DNA from: Bacteroidetes bacterium UKL13-3
GTDB lineage: Bacteria > Bacteroidota > Bacteroidia > UKL13-3
Direction: 5' to 3'
Assembly (NCBI GenBank): GCA_001602415.1
Contig: CP012155.1
Span: 2,536,223 to 2,600,222 of the forward strand
DNA: 64,000 nt
In this document: positions 8,806 to 18,257 of the stretch, in pieces
Position numbering within the stretch: position 1 is the first letter of the stretch
Layout: each line of letters begins with the position of its first letter
Notes under the pieces: generated by a model
Database searches by the model: none
What the model was told of the DNA's origin: nothing
Seen by the model: the letters and a program-made list of their open reading frames with translations, nothing else
Made by a program: the position numbers and the translations under genes

Positions 8806-9693
8806 ATGAAATCAAATCTTAAAGTTCACCTTGCCCTTTTTATGGTTTCACTTATTTATGGTGCAACCTTTACCATTGCCAAGCAGGTAATGCCTGAGTA
8901 TGTAAAACCATTTGCATTCATTTTACTAAGAGTATCGGTTGCAGCAGTATGCATTTTCATCTTTCATTCCATTTTTGTAAAGAAAAAAATTACAGATCGT
9001 AAAGATTTTTTACAACTGGGAATAAGCGCACTGTTTGGAGTTGCATTTAATATGCTATTGTTCTTTAAAGGTCTCTCCATAACCACTCCAATCAATGGAT
9101 CGGTGTTAATGATGAATACACCCATTTTTGTGGTGGTGTTTGCGGCATTGTATCTCAAAGAAAAAATCACCCCTCAAAAAATTATTGGAATTGCTATAGC
9201 TGCAATAGGTGCCATTTTATTAATGGGCGGAACACATTTTAATTTTAGCAACGACACTGTTTGGGGAGATATCATGGTAACAGCCAACGCAATTATTTAT
9301 GCGTTTTATTTGGTGTATGCAAAATCACTTATGCAAAAATACCATCCGCTTACAGTTACCATGTGGAGTTTTGTGTTTGGATGGTTTGTAGTATTACCTT
9401 TTGGCGCAGGTGAGTTTATGGAAATCAACTTTTCCGGGTTCCCCCCTAAAATATGGCTATTTGTAGCTTTTATAACAATTGGTTCAACGTTTATTACATA
9501 CGTATTAAATGCTTACGCTTTGCGCAAGGCAAGTTCATCATTGGTAGGAACCTATATTTATCTTCAACCTGTGCTTGCAACGCTTATTGCAATAATAAGT
9601 GGCAAAGATATGTTAACAATCGAAAAGTGCTGTTATATTCTGATCATCTTTAGTGGTGTTTTTTTAGTGAGTTGGCGTAAAAATACTCCTTAG
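8806..9693 (+). CDS. EamA-family (DMT) transporter
   Basis: 295 residues with ten hydrophobic segments arranged as two EamA repeats of about 140 residues (LIYGATFTIAKQVMPEYVK at the start of repeat one, NAIIYAFYLVYAKSLMQKY at the start of repeat two). This is the drug/metabolite transporter superfamily of the inner membrane. The substrate is not predictable. The start codon abuts the MATE stop codon with no gap. Confidence 0.92.
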   Translation: MKSNLKVHLALFMVSLIYGATFTIAKQVMPEYVKPFAFILLRVSVAAVCIFIFHSIFVKKKITDRKDFLQLGISALFGVAFNMLLFFKGLSITTPINGSVLMMNTPIFVVVFAALYLKEKITPQKIIGIAIAAIGAILLMGGTHFNFSNDTVWGDIMVTANAIIYAFYLVYAKSLMQKYHPLTVTMWSFVFGWFVVLPFGAGEFMEINFSGFPPKIWLFVAFITIGSTFITYVLNAYALRKASSSLVGTYIYLQPVLATLIAIISGKDMLTIEKCCYILIIFSGVFLVSWRKNTP

Positions 9694-9753
9694 CATTTGT
9701 TCATCAATTCATACAACAAATCAGATAACCACAGAGTCAATAAAACCGTGCAA

Positions 9754-9782
9754 TTGTTTTGTGAATGATTCATTTACTTTTG
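9754..9782 (+). promoter_or_regulatory. candidate Bacteroidota-type promoter before yicC
   Basis: TTG at 9754-9756, an 18-bp spacer, then TACTTTTG at 9775-9782 fit the Bacteroidota sigma-ABfr pattern (TTG about -33, TANNTTTG about -7). A second TACTTTTG at 9843-9850 lacks a well-placed TTG. Position, 85 bp before the yicC start, is reasonable. Confidence 0.4.
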
Positions 9783-9866
9783 TGAAAAAAGATTACCCAA
9801 ATAATTATCTCACAAGCAAATAAACTAATCGTCAAATTATCTTACTTTTGCGCAAAGTAAAACTAT

Positions 9867-10736
9867 ATGCTACGATCAATGACCGGTTATGGTCAGGCCG
9901 AAATTGAAACAGGCCGCTATCAAATTAAAGTAGAGTTTAAAGCACTCAACAACAAATTTTTGGAACTCAACCTACGTATGCCAAAAGTATGGCAAAGCAA
10001 GGATCTGGAGCTTAGGAGGGAACTTAACCGCATGGTTGAACGAGGCAGCTGCCAGGTGAACATCAACGTAAATTTTAAACGAGCCGAGGATAAAGTAATG
10101 CCGGTAAATAAAGACGTAGCATCTTACTATTTGCGTGAACTTTCGGAAGTTTGTAAAGATGCCGGTGTGGATCCACAAATGTTGGCAACAGGTTTGTTTA
10201 ATATGCCCAATTTATTTCAAACTATTGAAGATGAGAGCAGCGAGGAAGACATGAAAATGCTGATGGAAGCAGTGAATAAAGCATTTGTTGAATTTGAAAA
10301 ATTTCGTATGAAAGAAGGTGATATGCTTGCCGAAGAATTAATGCGCTTAACCCATGCCATTCAGCGACTATTAACTGAAGTAGAAGAGATGGATCCTGAA
10401 CGCATGGAAACCATTCGCAACCGAATTGCTACCGAAGTAAATCAATTAAAGGAAGAAGCCCTTGATAAAAACAGGTTTGAACAAGAATTGATTTACTACA
10501 TGGAGAAGTTAGACGTAACAGAAGAGAAAAAAAGGCTCAAACAACATTGCGGATATTTTCTCGATACACTGCAAACAAAATCAGCCGGAAAAAAATTAGG
10601 TTTTATTGCCCAAGAAATGGGTCGTGAAATCAACACTCTCGGAGCAAAAGCCAATCATTTTAAAATTCAGCAACGTGTTGTTGAGATGAAAGATGAACTT
10701 GAAAAAATTAAAGAACAAATCAATAATATAATTTAG
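9867..10736 (+). CDS. yicC: YicC-family endoribonuclease
   Basis: 289 residues matching the full YicC length. The conserved N-terminus MLRSMTGYGQAEIETGRYQI and the C-terminal DUF1732 segment (YFLDTLQTKSAGKKLGFIAQEMGREINTLGAKAN) are both present. E. coli YicC is an RNase that acts on small RNA (established). The gene precedes gmk and nadD on the same strand, a common neighbourhood for yicC with gmk. Confidence 0.95.
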   Translation: MLRSMTGYGQAEIETGRYQIKVEFKALNNKFLELNLRMPKVWQSKDLELRRELNRMVERGSCQVNINVNFKRAEDKVMPVNKDVASYYLRELSEVCKDAGVDPQMLATGLFNMPNLFQTIEDESSEEDMKMLMEAVNKAFVEFEKFRMKEGDMLAEELMRLTHAIQRLLTEVEEMDPERMETIRNRIATEVNQLKEEALDKNRFEQELIYYMEKLDVTEEKKRLKQHCGYFLDTLQTKSAGKKLGFIAQEMGREINTLGAKANHFKIQQRVVEMKDELEKIKEQINNII

Positions 10737-10791
10737 AATTGAGATTTGAGATGTTCAAAATTATTAAATCGCAAATCATAACTTCTCTGCA

Positions 10792-11400
10792 ATGTTTCCC
10801 GAACACAATCAACCTTCTATTCCCAATTCTCAACTCGATGGCCGAGCCATCATCTTTTGTGCACCTTCGGGTTCAGGAAAAACAACCATTGTAAAACATT
10901 TACTATCTATTGATCATCGTTTAGCCTTTTCGGTGAGTGCTTGTACTCGAGCGCAGCGAGCGAATGAAGAACATGGGAAAGACTATTATTTTCTTTCGCA
11001 CAACGATTTTAAACAACGTATAGCCAATAAAGAATTCTTAGAATACGAAGAAGTATATGGAGGCAATTTTTACGGCACGCTAAAAACTGAAATCGACCGC
11101 ATTTGGTCGTTGGGGAAAGCTGTATTGTTTGATGTGGATGTTGAAGGTGGATTAAATATTAAAACATATTTTGGCAATAAGGCATTGGCTGTTTTTGTAA
11201 AACCACCAAGCGTTGAAGCATTAGAAGAACGTTTACATTTCCGTTCTACTGAAACAGAAGAAACTTTGCGCATGCGTGTAGATAAAGCAGTTCATGAATT
11301 GGTATACGAAAATAAATTTGAGCATGTGTTGGTGAATAATGTTTTAGATGAAGCATTAGAAGAAGCAGAGCGTTTGGTGAACGAATTTTTAAAACGATAA
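10792..11400 (+). CDS. gmk: guanylate kinase
   Basis: 202 residues. The P-loop is APSGSGKTTIVKHL, and the GMP-binding segment is FSVSACTRAQRANEEHGKDY, followed by FLSHNDFKQ and EYEEVYGGNFYGT. It phosphorylates GMP to GDP. The first ATG gives a 16-residue extension before the core. The intergenic DNA to yicC is 55 bp; nadD starts 3 bp after its stop, so gmk and nadD are co-transcribed. Confidence 0.97.
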   Translation: MFPEHNQPSIPNSQLDGRAIIFCAPSGSGKTTIVKHLLSIDHRLAFSVSACTRAQRANEEHGKDYYFLSHNDFKQRIANKEFLEYEEVYGGNFYGTLKTEIDRIWSLGKAVLFDVDVEGGLNIKTYFGNKALAVFVKPPSVEALEERLHFRSTETEETLRMRVDKAVHELVYENKFEHVLVNNVLDEALEEAERLVNEFLKR

Positions 11401-11403
11401 CAC

Positions 11404-11979
11404 ATGAAAATTGGATTGTTTTTTGGTTCGTTTAATCCTGTACATACCGGACATTTGCTCATTGCTAATTACTTTAGTCAGTTTGCAAGTTTTAATAAAA
11501 TTTGGTTTGTGATAACTCCACAAAATCCATTTAAAGCAAATGACGAGCTGTTAGATGAAAACCAACGATTAACGCTTTTAAAATTAGCTATTGACGGTGA
11601 TACTCGCTTTGAAGCAAGCAATATTGAATTTAAACTAGAACGCCCTTCATATACCGTAAACACTTTAAAATATTTACGATCTCAATATCCTAATGATACC
11701 TTTTGCCCCATTATTGGTGGCGATAACTTGCAATCTTTTCACTTATGGAAAGAATATAAAGATATTTTAGAAAACCATGAGGTATATGTATATCGTAGAG
11801 CCGGGTTTCATGAAAACCCAATTTTAGCCAACCATCCCAGAATCAAAATTTTTGAAGTGCCCTTGCTCAATATTTCCTCTACGTATATTCGAGAAATGAT
11901 TCAGGCAGGGAAATCAATTAAATACCTTGTTCCTGAAGAAGTAGAATCCTATATCACCCAGCATCTCTTGTATCAATAA
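11404..11979 (+). CDS. nadD: nicotinate-nucleotide adenylyltransferase
   Basis: 191 residues. The nucleotidyltransferase signature FGSFNPVHTGHL is at residues 7-18, and the second conserved motif ISSTYIREMI lies near the C-terminus (ISSTxIR). GGDNLQSFHLWKEY is also typical. It forms deamido-NAD from NaMN in NAD synthesis. The kynurenine pathway genes kmo and kynU further right can supply quinolinate to the same pathway, though the link is only metabolic. Confidence 0.96.
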   Translation: MKIGLFFGSFNPVHTGHLLIANYFSQFASFNKIWFVITPQNPFKANDELLDENQRLTLLKLAIDGDTRFEASNIEFKLERPSYTVNTLKYLRSQYPNDTFCPIIGGDNLQSFHLWKEYKDILENHEVYVYRRAGFHENPILANHPRIKIFEVPLLNISSTYIREMIQAGKSIKYLVPEEVESYITQHLLYQ

Positions 11980-12060
11980 CACCTGGTTCAAACTTCTTAT
12001 GTTAAAATGATTGAGGAACTACCAGCATAATTAACCCAACAACTTTAGTCTCAATAGCTA

Positions 12061-12624
12061 TTATTTCTTGTTATAAAAATTCATCGTACGCTCCAATCCA
12101 ATGGAAGCGAATGCCTCAATAGACTCTACAGAGTGATTGATTAATTCCGGCAATGCACTTTGTTCGGCTGTTGTAAAATGCCCCAACACGTATTCTACCT
12201 GCCTACCTTTGGGAAAATTGTTACCAATACCAAAACGTAAACGCGGATAATTTTGTGTCATCAATAACTCGTTAATACTTTTTAACCCATTATGCCCTGC
12301 ATCACTACCGTTACCTCTAATTCTAATTTGTCCGAAATCAATAGCTAAATCGTCTACCACAACGAATATTTGTGATACCTCAAGTTTTAACTGTTGCATC
12401 CAAAAACGAACAGCTTTACCACTAAGATTCATATAGGTTGTAGGTTTAATAACGTGTAATTGCTTACCCTTTACCGCAATTTGCGCATAGTCGGCATGAC
12501 GATCCGTTGTAAAACTTCCTTTATGCTTATTCACCAATTCGTCTACCACATCAAACCCAATATTGTGACGAGTGTGAGCATATTCACTTCCAATATTTCC
12601 TAAACCTACAATTAAAAATTTCAT
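12061..12624 (-). CDS. pth: peptidyl-tRNA hydrolase
   Basis: 187 residues, the normal length. The N-terminal FLIVGLGNIGSEYAHTRHNI carries the conserved Asn and catalytic His; VVVDDLAIDFGQIRIRGNGS and DAGHNGLKSI are further family motifs. It releases peptide from peptidyl-tRNA after premature termination. It converges with nadD; the 80 bp between the two stops holds no clear terminator. Confidence 0.97.
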   Translation of the reverse strand: MKFLIVGLGNIGSEYAHTRHNIGFDVVDELVNKHKGSFTTDRHADYAQIAVKGKQLHVIKPTTYMNLSGKAVRFWMQQLKLEVSQIFVVVDDLAIDFGQIRIRGNGSDAGHNGLKSINELLMTQNYPRLRFGIGNNFPKGRQVEYVLGHFTTAEQSALPELINHSVESIEAFASIGLERTMNFYNKK

Positions 12625-12694
12625 TCGAATGACGTGTATTGTTTCCGGCAGATTACAGAGATGAACGCTGATTGCCGCAATAGTGGAAACGTTT

Positions 12695-13627
12695 CTATTT
12701 CAGGTTATCGAGCATATCTTGTGTCATGCTTGCCAAGTCATATTTAGGATTCCAGCCCCAGTCTTCACGAGCACGAGTGTCTTCAATACTTTTAGGCCAA
12801 CTATCAGCAATGGCTTGACGAAAATCGGGTTTATAGGTGATGGTAAAATCAGGAATATGCTTTTTAATCTCGGCAGCAATTTGCGATGGATCAAAACTAA
12901 TACCACCCAAATTATAGCTGCTCCTGATTTTTACTTTTTCAGCAGGAGCATCCATCAGTTCAATGGTAGCACGAATAGCATCGGGCATATACATCATTGG
13001 AAGGGCGGTGTGTTCACTTAAAAAACACTCGTAGGTTCCTGTTTTCAATGCTTCGTGATAAATATGAACAGCATAATCAGTAGTTCCTCCACCCGGAGCC
13101 GATTTGTATCCAATTAAACCAGGATAACGAATGCTTCGCACATCCACTCCATATTTTTGATGGTAATATTCACAAAAACGTTCGCCTGCTTGTTTACTAA
13201 TTCCATATATAGTGTTAGGCTCCATTACCGTGTATTGGGGTGTATTTTCCATCGGTGTAGTTGGACCAAATACAGCAATTGAACTTGGCCAATAAACTTT
13301 TTTTATAATACCATCTTTGGCAGCATCCAGCACATTGAACAATCCTTCCATATTTAGGTTCCAAGCCGATTTTGGTTTTTGCTCTGCTGTAGCAGATAAC
13401 AATGCCGCCAATAAATAAACCTGTGTAACCTTATACTTCTTAATCACTTCATACATCCGGTCCTTATCCATCACATCCAACTGCTCATAAATACCTGCCG
13501 GATTTTTTAGGTCTTTAATATCAGCCGATATTACGTTGTTTTCACCATAAATACCTCTGAGATTTTCGGCAAGCTCAAGGCCAATTTGCCCATTAGCGCC
13601 CATGATTAAGATTGTTTCTGTAGACAT
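12695..13627 (-). CDS. NAD-dependent epimerase/dehydratase, L-threonine dehydrogenase-like
   Basis: 310 residues from Met 13627 (the frame is open to 13666, but MSTETILIMGANGQIG is the conserved start). An extended SDR fold: Rossmann motif GANGQIG, and catalytic YGISK with the upstream Ser in YWPSSIAVFGP. TTPMENTPQYTVMEPNTIYG and RYPGLIGYKSAPGGGTTDYA match the SDR-type L-threonine 3-dehydrogenases known from Flavobacterium and related bacteria. It would oxidise threonine to 2-amino-3-oxobutyrate. Another sugar-epimerase activity cannot be excluded. Confidence 0.85.
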   Translation of the reverse strand: MSTETILIMGANGQIGLELAENLRGIYGENNVISADIKDLKNPAGIYEQLDVMDKDRMYEVIKKYKVTQVYLLAALLSATAEQKPKSAWNLNMEGLFNVLDAAKDGIIKKVYWPSSIAVFGPTTPMENTPQYTVMEPNTIYGISKQAGERFCEYYHQKYGVDVRSIRYPGLIGYKSAPGGGTTDYAVHIYHEALKTGTYECFLSEHTALPMMYMPDAIRATIELMDAPAEKVKIRSSYNLGGISFDPSQIAAEIKKHIPDFTITYKPDFRQAIADSWPKSIEDTRAREDWGWNPKYDLASMTQDMLDNLK

Positions 13628-13695
13628 AAACTGTTCGTTAAAAGTGGTCAAATGTAGCGAAAACACGTAAAATAATTAGATAAAATTACTCGATA

Positions 13696-14130
13696 CTAAA
13701 ACACCATTTTGCCGCTGTTAATAACATTAGCCGAAGCTTTAACCAAGAGTTTGTGGCGTTTATGAATAGTTGCCTCAACATGAATCACATTCACGCCTTT
13801 ACGCACTACTTTTGATTCAACTACAATCACATCACCAACAAGAGCAAACGATAGATAATCTAACTGCAAATTAATTGTGGTGAAGAAGTTTTCGTTACCC
13901 AAACTGTAAATGGTCATACCCATCACATCATCAATAAGGGTTGCGGCCATTCCTCCATGAAATGTTTTGGCCGGATTGAGCCATTCTTCCTTTACGGTAA
14001 ATTGAACCCTTAAATGCCCCTCTTCTGCGGCCAACAATATGCCCTCAATCCAGCGACTTACAGCCCCTAAACCATGAAGGTTGGTTGATTGCCCGATACG
14101 CTCTTGTAAATAAAGTAAACTGTTATTCAT
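13696..14130 (-). CDS. PaaI-family hotdog thioesterase
   Basis: 144 residues from Met 14130; the open frame starts at 14175, but MNNSLLYLQERIGQ is the likely N-terminus. The hotdog signature is FHGGMAATLIDDVMGMTIYS, with HGG-N/A-D active-site layout as in PaaI-type acyl-CoA thioesterases. The substrate is unknown. It is divergently oriented to the ATPase gene at 14225, and the palindrome at 14181-14199 lies between the two starts. Confidence 0.88.
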   Translation of the reverse strand: MNNSLLYLQERIGQSTNLHGLGAVSRWIEGILLAAEEGHLRVQFTVKEEWLNPAKTFHGGMAATLIDDVMGMTIYSLGNENFFTTINLQLDYLSFALVGDVIVVESKVVRKGVNVIHVEATIHKRHKLLVKASANVINSGKMVF

Positions 14131-14165
14131 CACAAACAAACTTAACCACTTCCTTTCATTTAAAA

Positions 14166-14216
14166 AATTGCGCAAAATGCATTACGCAATTTGCGTAATA
14201 CAATTTGTGTAATATA
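14166..14216. promoter_or_regulatory. palindromic repeat upstream of AAA ATPase gene
   Basis: A dense set of TTGCGCAA/TTACGCAA/TTGTGTAAT words. A perfect palindrome, ATTACGCAA-T-TTGCGTAAT, lies at 14181-14199, between the divergent starts at 14130 and 14225. A related copy follows the ATPase gene at 15354-15388. Likely an operator, or the ends of a small mobile unit. Confidence 0.5.
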
Positions 14217-14224
14217 TTTGTGAG

Positions 14225-15352
14225 ATGCAAACCACTGTTAATCCATTTCTTGTATCCGGGTATCATAGCCCCGAATTCTTTTGCGATCGTGTTACAGAAA
14301 CAAAAAAAATCCAATCGGCACTTAGTAATGGGCGAAATATCACCCTTATTTCCTATCGTAGGCTTGGAAAATCTGCCCTTATCGAACACACATTTGCAAC
14401 ATTTCCCAATCGAAAAAAATATCAATTTATTCATATTGATATTTATGCTACGCAAAGTTTGGATGATTTTTTAACTGTATTCGGAAAAGCAGTATTTAAG
14501 AGTAGCTATAGTAAAACGCAAAAAATCGGAAACGCACTTATTCAATTTTTTTCAGGTATTGGTGGCAGTATTACTTACGACTCGGTAACCGGTCAACCGG
14601 CTATTGACATGAAAATACATAACAGTAAAAAAACACCTAAAAGCATTGATGACTTACTCGACTTTTTAGAAAATAGCGGAAAACGCACATATATAGCAAT
14701 TGACGAATTTCAACAAGTATTACAATATCCCGAAAAAAATGTAGAGGCTTTGCTTCGAACCAAAATTCAAAAACTTAAAAACATACAATTTATTTTTTCG
14801 GGTAGCCATAAGCACTTGTTAAGCTCTATGTTTACCGATTATAACCGCCCGTTTTACCAAAGTTCGGATATGTTATACCTTGATAAAATAAATACGGATC
14901 TATACCAAACATTTATTACCTCCCTCTTTAAACAATATAAACGAACCATTCACAAGCACGTGGTAGATGAACTATTGGAGTGGAGTCGCTGTCACACATT
15001 TTATGTTCAAACAATTTGCAACCGTTTGTTTGCAACAAATCAAAAACAAATAGATGAACAGCTATTGCAACATACAATTGCAGAATTACTCAAAGAGAAC
15101 GAAGGAACCTATTACAGTTATCGTAACTTGTTAACGGCTCCCCAATGGAATTTACTATACGCTATTGCCAACGAAGAAATGGCTGTTATGCCAACCTCAT
15201 CATCTTTTTTACGTAAGTACGATTTAGGCAGTGCCAGTACAGTAAACCGATCCATAAAAGCACTGTTGGGAAAAGAAATGATTTTCCAAACACCTGAAGG
15301 ATTTTTGGTTTACGATGTATTTCTATCTCGCTGGCTTGAACAATACAAATAA
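14225..15352 (+). CDS. AAA ATPase of the ATPase_2/PF01637 type with C-terminal winged helix
   Basis: 375 residues. Walker A is the relaxed form ISYRRLGKSALIEH near residues 38-51, and Walker B is KRTYIAIDEFQQVLQY. FIFSGSHKHLLSSMF (sensor-1-like) and the F-Y-Q contact region follow. The C-terminal 80 residues (SFLRKYDLGSASTVNRSIKALLGKEMI) look like a winged helix. Such ATPases are numerous in Bacteroidota and archaea, and their role is mostly unknown; some are linked to mobile elements. Related palindromes sit right before its start and right after its stop, so it may bind them. Function not established. Confidence 0.8.
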   Translation: MQTTVNPFLVSGYHSPEFFCDRVTETKKIQSALSNGRNITLISYRRLGKSALIEHTFATFPNRKKYQFIHIDIYATQSLDDFLTVFGKAVFKSSYSKTQKIGNALIQFFSGIGGSITYDSVTGQPAIDMKIHNSKKTPKSIDDLLDFLENSGKRTYIAIDEFQQVLQYPEKNVEALLRTKIQKLKNIQFIFSGSHKHLLSSMFTDYNRPFYQSSDMLYLDKINTDLYQTFITSLFKQYKRTIHKHVVDELLEWSRCHTFYVQTICNRLFATNQKQIDEQLLQHTIAELLKENEGTYYSYRNLLTAPQWNLLYAIANEEMAVMPTSSSFLRKYDLGSASTVNRSIKALLGKEMIFQTPEGFLVYDVFLSRWLEQYK

Positions 15353-15353
15353 C

Positions 15354-15388
15354 ATTACGCAAAATGCGTAACGCAATTTGCGCAAAAT
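15354..15388. promoter_or_regulatory. second copy of the palindromic repeat, after the ATPase gene
   Basis: It begins 2 bp after the ATPase stop codon. It contains TTACGCA-AAA-TGCGTAA (15355-15371), then CGCAATTTGCGC, and aligns as an imperfect direct repeat with 14169-14201. It ends 20 bp before the ATG of the next gene (15408), so it could be that gene's operator. Confidence 0.5.
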
Positions 15389-15407
15389 TAATTTCCAATT
15401 ATATTTT

Positions 15408-15866
15408 ATGAATATCTATCTATTAAACACAACAATTGAGGGCAAAGAAACTTTGCTGCTATCCATTATTAATCCTGAAATTGATACAGAAGCTAAACTA
15501 ACAGCCAAGGCTATTGTTGGCTTTGTACTCGATACTAATAAGCCGATTAGTACTGAAAACGTAAGACTAAATCCAACATTTATTGACCACTTCCATAAAA
15601 CGATTGTGTTTTTTGCGCAGTTTAATGATGGTATTATTCATTTGGTGGAGCAACAGCAAAACGGATTTGTGTATATAAACGACTTGCGTAATAAAGCGGA
15701 AAAAGAAGTGCGCAAGGAAGATATTATTGGATCGTTTGAAGTAAAAAATGGTGAATTGATTCATAATAGCTACCAACCTAATAGAGCGTATAAAATGATT
15801 ACTGCAGATGGTGCATTTGTACTTCAACCAGAGCTGGAAGCTTTACTCTATTCAACGGCTTATTAG
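15408..15866 (+). CDS. hypothetical protein
   Basis: 152 residues from the ATG at 15408; an upstream TTG at 15378 lies inside the palindromic repeat and is less likely. The protein has no signal peptide or membrane segment and is rich in beta-forming residues (KAIVGFVLDTNKPISTENV, FVYINDLRNKAEKEV). I recognise no family. It follows the AAA ATPase on the same strand and shares the palindromic repeat upstream, which suggests joint control. Confidence 0.6.
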   Translation: MNIYLLNTTIEGKETLLLSIINPEIDTEAKLTAKAIVGFVLDTNKPISTENVRLNPTFIDHFHKTIVFFAQFNDGIIHLVEQQQNGFVYINDLRNKAEKEVRKEDIIGSFEVKNGELIHNSYQPNRAYKMITADGAFVLQPELEALLYSTAY

Positions 15867-15916
15867 CGTTTTTGTCTGATGAATGCCTTCCTAAAACCAG
15901 ACAGACAATAACGAAA

Positions 15917-15951
15917 AAGGGCTGTCTCATCAAACGAGACAGCCCTTTTTA
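15917..15951. terminator. bidirectional intrinsic terminator
   Basis: 14-bp perfect stem AAAAGGGCTGTCTC / GAGACAGCCCTTTT with a 7-nt loop and A/T runs on both sides. It serves the converging genes ending at 15866 (+) and 15974 (-). Confidence 0.9.
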
Positions 15952-15973
15952 ATTTAATTGTAACAGGGATATA

Positions 15974-18061
15974 TTATTTGCTGATCGTCAATTTTTGAAC
16001 AGCAGTTGTTCCGTTAACAGTGATGTGAACAAAATAGATCCCATTGTGTAAAGCAGATACATCTAAAGCAGTTTCCATACCACCTTTAGCGTTTGCTGTC
16101 ATTACTTCTTTACCGGTAATGTCTAATACTTTCACAGCAGCTAAACCTTCTACGTTAGCAGCATTAATGGTAAAGGTAGTTTGAGCAGGGTTAGGGTAGA
16201 TAGTTACACCTGTAGCACCAACCGATGTTTCAACGGTACTTGCATAATAGTCCCACTCTGCATTACCACTCCACTCTGATTGCAATACTTCTTTATCGCT
16301 TTCGTCTTGCACAAATACCACACCGATTAAGTCATTCATTTCTTCAATCGTGTTTTCTGTTGCAAGGTTAATACCATTATACGCACCTGAGCTTGTTACC
16401 GCACTTGTAGGCAATCTGAATCCTCCTGGGAAGGTAAAAGATTTTGAAATGGTTTGTTCTGCATCATTTGTAAAGTTGATTACTGAACCGTTTGCATCTG
16501 GTAACATTTTTTTCATTACCCAGTGGAATTCCGTTTCACCATTCGATTTAACATTACGTTTGGTTGTTTTTTCCAAAACAGCAAAGTGAATTTTGTAGTT
16601 ACCCGGTAATGATGAAACCGGTTTTACTTTTGCATTAATGGTAATGGTATTACCAACAATAGTTTGGTTAGCTGTGATAGAAACTACAGCAGGCTTATTA
16701 TAGAATGCATCAAATAAGTTTACATCATAATCATTAGGATTATCATTCCATTTACCATCTACTTGCAAGCTTGGTACTGAATTAATTCCTGCGTAATACT
16801 CGCCACGTGCCAGACACTCAGGTGTAAAATACGGATCACCTGTACCTGGGAAGTAGTACTGGTATTTAATAACTGTATAACCACCCATACGTTGGTGCAA
16901 AATGGTTTGTAGTTTTTCGTTACCAGGGTTGCATGGAGGACAGGTAGATGCTGTAAATACTTCTTGCAAAGATTTGCGTTTTACAGTTGAACTTACAACG
17001 GTGATACTTTTAGTTAGGGTATCATCCTTGTGATTTAAATCTTCGTTGGAGCCATTAAGGTTATCAACCCAAACTTTGAATGATTTTCTACCTGCTGCAG
17101 AAGTCCTGTATGGCGTAGCATGGGAGAATGAATATGTTCCCATTCCACTACCAATAACAGATACATTTGTAACGTTTTGAGAAACCGGAGCTCCTCCATC
17201 TACTGAATAATTTACCCTAAAACTTGTTAATGTAGCCCCACCATTATTTATAAATGAAAATCCAACGTTTGTTGCTTGATCTTTAGCAATAAATTTTTCA
17301 ATTTGCACATTTGTTAATTTAAGATCATATTGAGGTTGTGTTCCGTAATCGAATGTATAAACATTGTAAGACGCTGGTTCGTTAGATGAGGTAGCGCCAC
17401 CATAATTAATATTAGGACTACCTGCTACTTGTGTGTAATTAGTTCCTAAAATATCAACTACACCGACAGTAGCTGTATGTGTTCCTGAACCGAAATTGTG
17501 TATGATATCAAATTTATTTCCACCATTAGCTTCAAAAAAGCGTATAGCAAATTGAGTTACATTTGTAAGATTAGCTGCGTTATCATCTTTTTGTAACAAC
17601 TGCCATTGAACTACGTGTACGCGATTTGGTGCTGTACCATAAGTCCATGATCTAACACCTTGCGGAAATGCGGTATTCACTCCAGTAGCAAATACAACTT
17701 TTAGATTATCCCAAAAAGCAAAAATTGACGAAATTGGCGCTGAACTTGATGGTAAGGCTACGTTGTTATTCTCATCTGTGGTTTGGCTAGTGTTAAAAGT
17801 TAAATAGCCACTTGAACTTACTTTATAAGCAGTTACAGGTTGTCCATAAAAATTCCATGTAAATGGAAATGTTTGTGAGGCAGACAATGTTTTTGTTTTG
17901 GGTGTTGATTCTGCCAAAATTAAGTCCGTGGTGCCTGCTGAATTGCGTGCATTGTACTCAGAAGTGGTTCCACCAATAGTTTTTAGAAAGTAGTAACTTT
18001 GTGCAAAAGCACCAAAACTACTTAAAACAGCGAACGCTGCGGTTAGTAATAATTTTTTCAT
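15974..18061 (-). CDS. secreted Omp28-related protein with T9SS type A sorting domain
   Basis: 695 residues. A signal peptide (MKKLLLTAAFAVLSSFGAFAQ) is followed by a beta-rich N-terminal region. A CARDB-like segment (YDLKLTNVQIEKFIAKDQATN) comes next, then an Omp28/thioredoxin-like domain with LQEVFTASTCPPCNPGNEKL, where CPPC is the thioredoxin-type motif. The C-terminus is a sorting domain (VTIYPNPAQTTFTINAANVE to GIYFVHITVNGTTAVQKL). It should be exported by Sec and T9SS and attached to the cell surface or released. A redox or peptide-binding role is possible because of CPPC but unproven. Confidence 0.88.
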   Translation of the reverse strand: MKKLLLTAAFAVLSSFGAFAQSYYFLKTIGGTTSEYNARNSAGTTDLILAESTPKTKTLSASQTFPFTWNFYGQPVTAYKVSSSGYLTFNTSQTTDENNNVALPSSSAPISSIFAFWDNLKVVFATGVNTAFPQGVRSWTYGTAPNRVHVVQWQLLQKDDNAANLTNVTQFAIRFFEANGGNKFDIIHNFGSGTHTATVGVVDILGTNYTQVAGSPNINYGGATSSNEPASYNVYTFDYGTQPQYDLKLTNVQIEKFIAKDQATNVGFSFINNGGATLTSFRVNYSVDGGAPVSQNVTNVSVIGSGMGTYSFSHATPYRTSAAGRKSFKVWVDNLNGSNEDLNHKDDTLTKSITVVSSTVKRKSLQEVFTASTCPPCNPGNEKLQTILHQRMGGYTVIKYQYYFPGTGDPYFTPECLARGEYYAGINSVPSLQVDGKWNDNPNDYDVNLFDAFYNKPAVVSITANQTIVGNTITINAKVKPVSSLPGNYKIHFAVLEKTTKRNVKSNGETEFHWVMKKMLPDANGSVINFTNDAEQTISKSFTFPGGFRLPTSAVTSSGAYNGINLATENTIEEMNDLIGVVFVQDESDKEVLQSEWSGNAEWDYYASTVETSVGATGVTIYPNPAQTTFTINAANVEGLAAVKVLDITGKEVMTANAKGGMETALDVSALHNGIYFVHITVNGTTAVQKLTISK

Positions 18062-18257
18062 TTGGTTAATTGTATTTGGTTAGTGTTAAATTTTTCTTAC
18101 TATTTTTGTCTATGCATATTTATGTATTTGACTTGATAAAAACAATCATTTTGTTACTGAAACATCATTATATAGTCATTTTTTACATGATAAATCTCAT
18201 ACAGCCTCAGCAATAGTCTAAAAGTAATACATTTGTTTAGACAATAAATTTCTTAAA

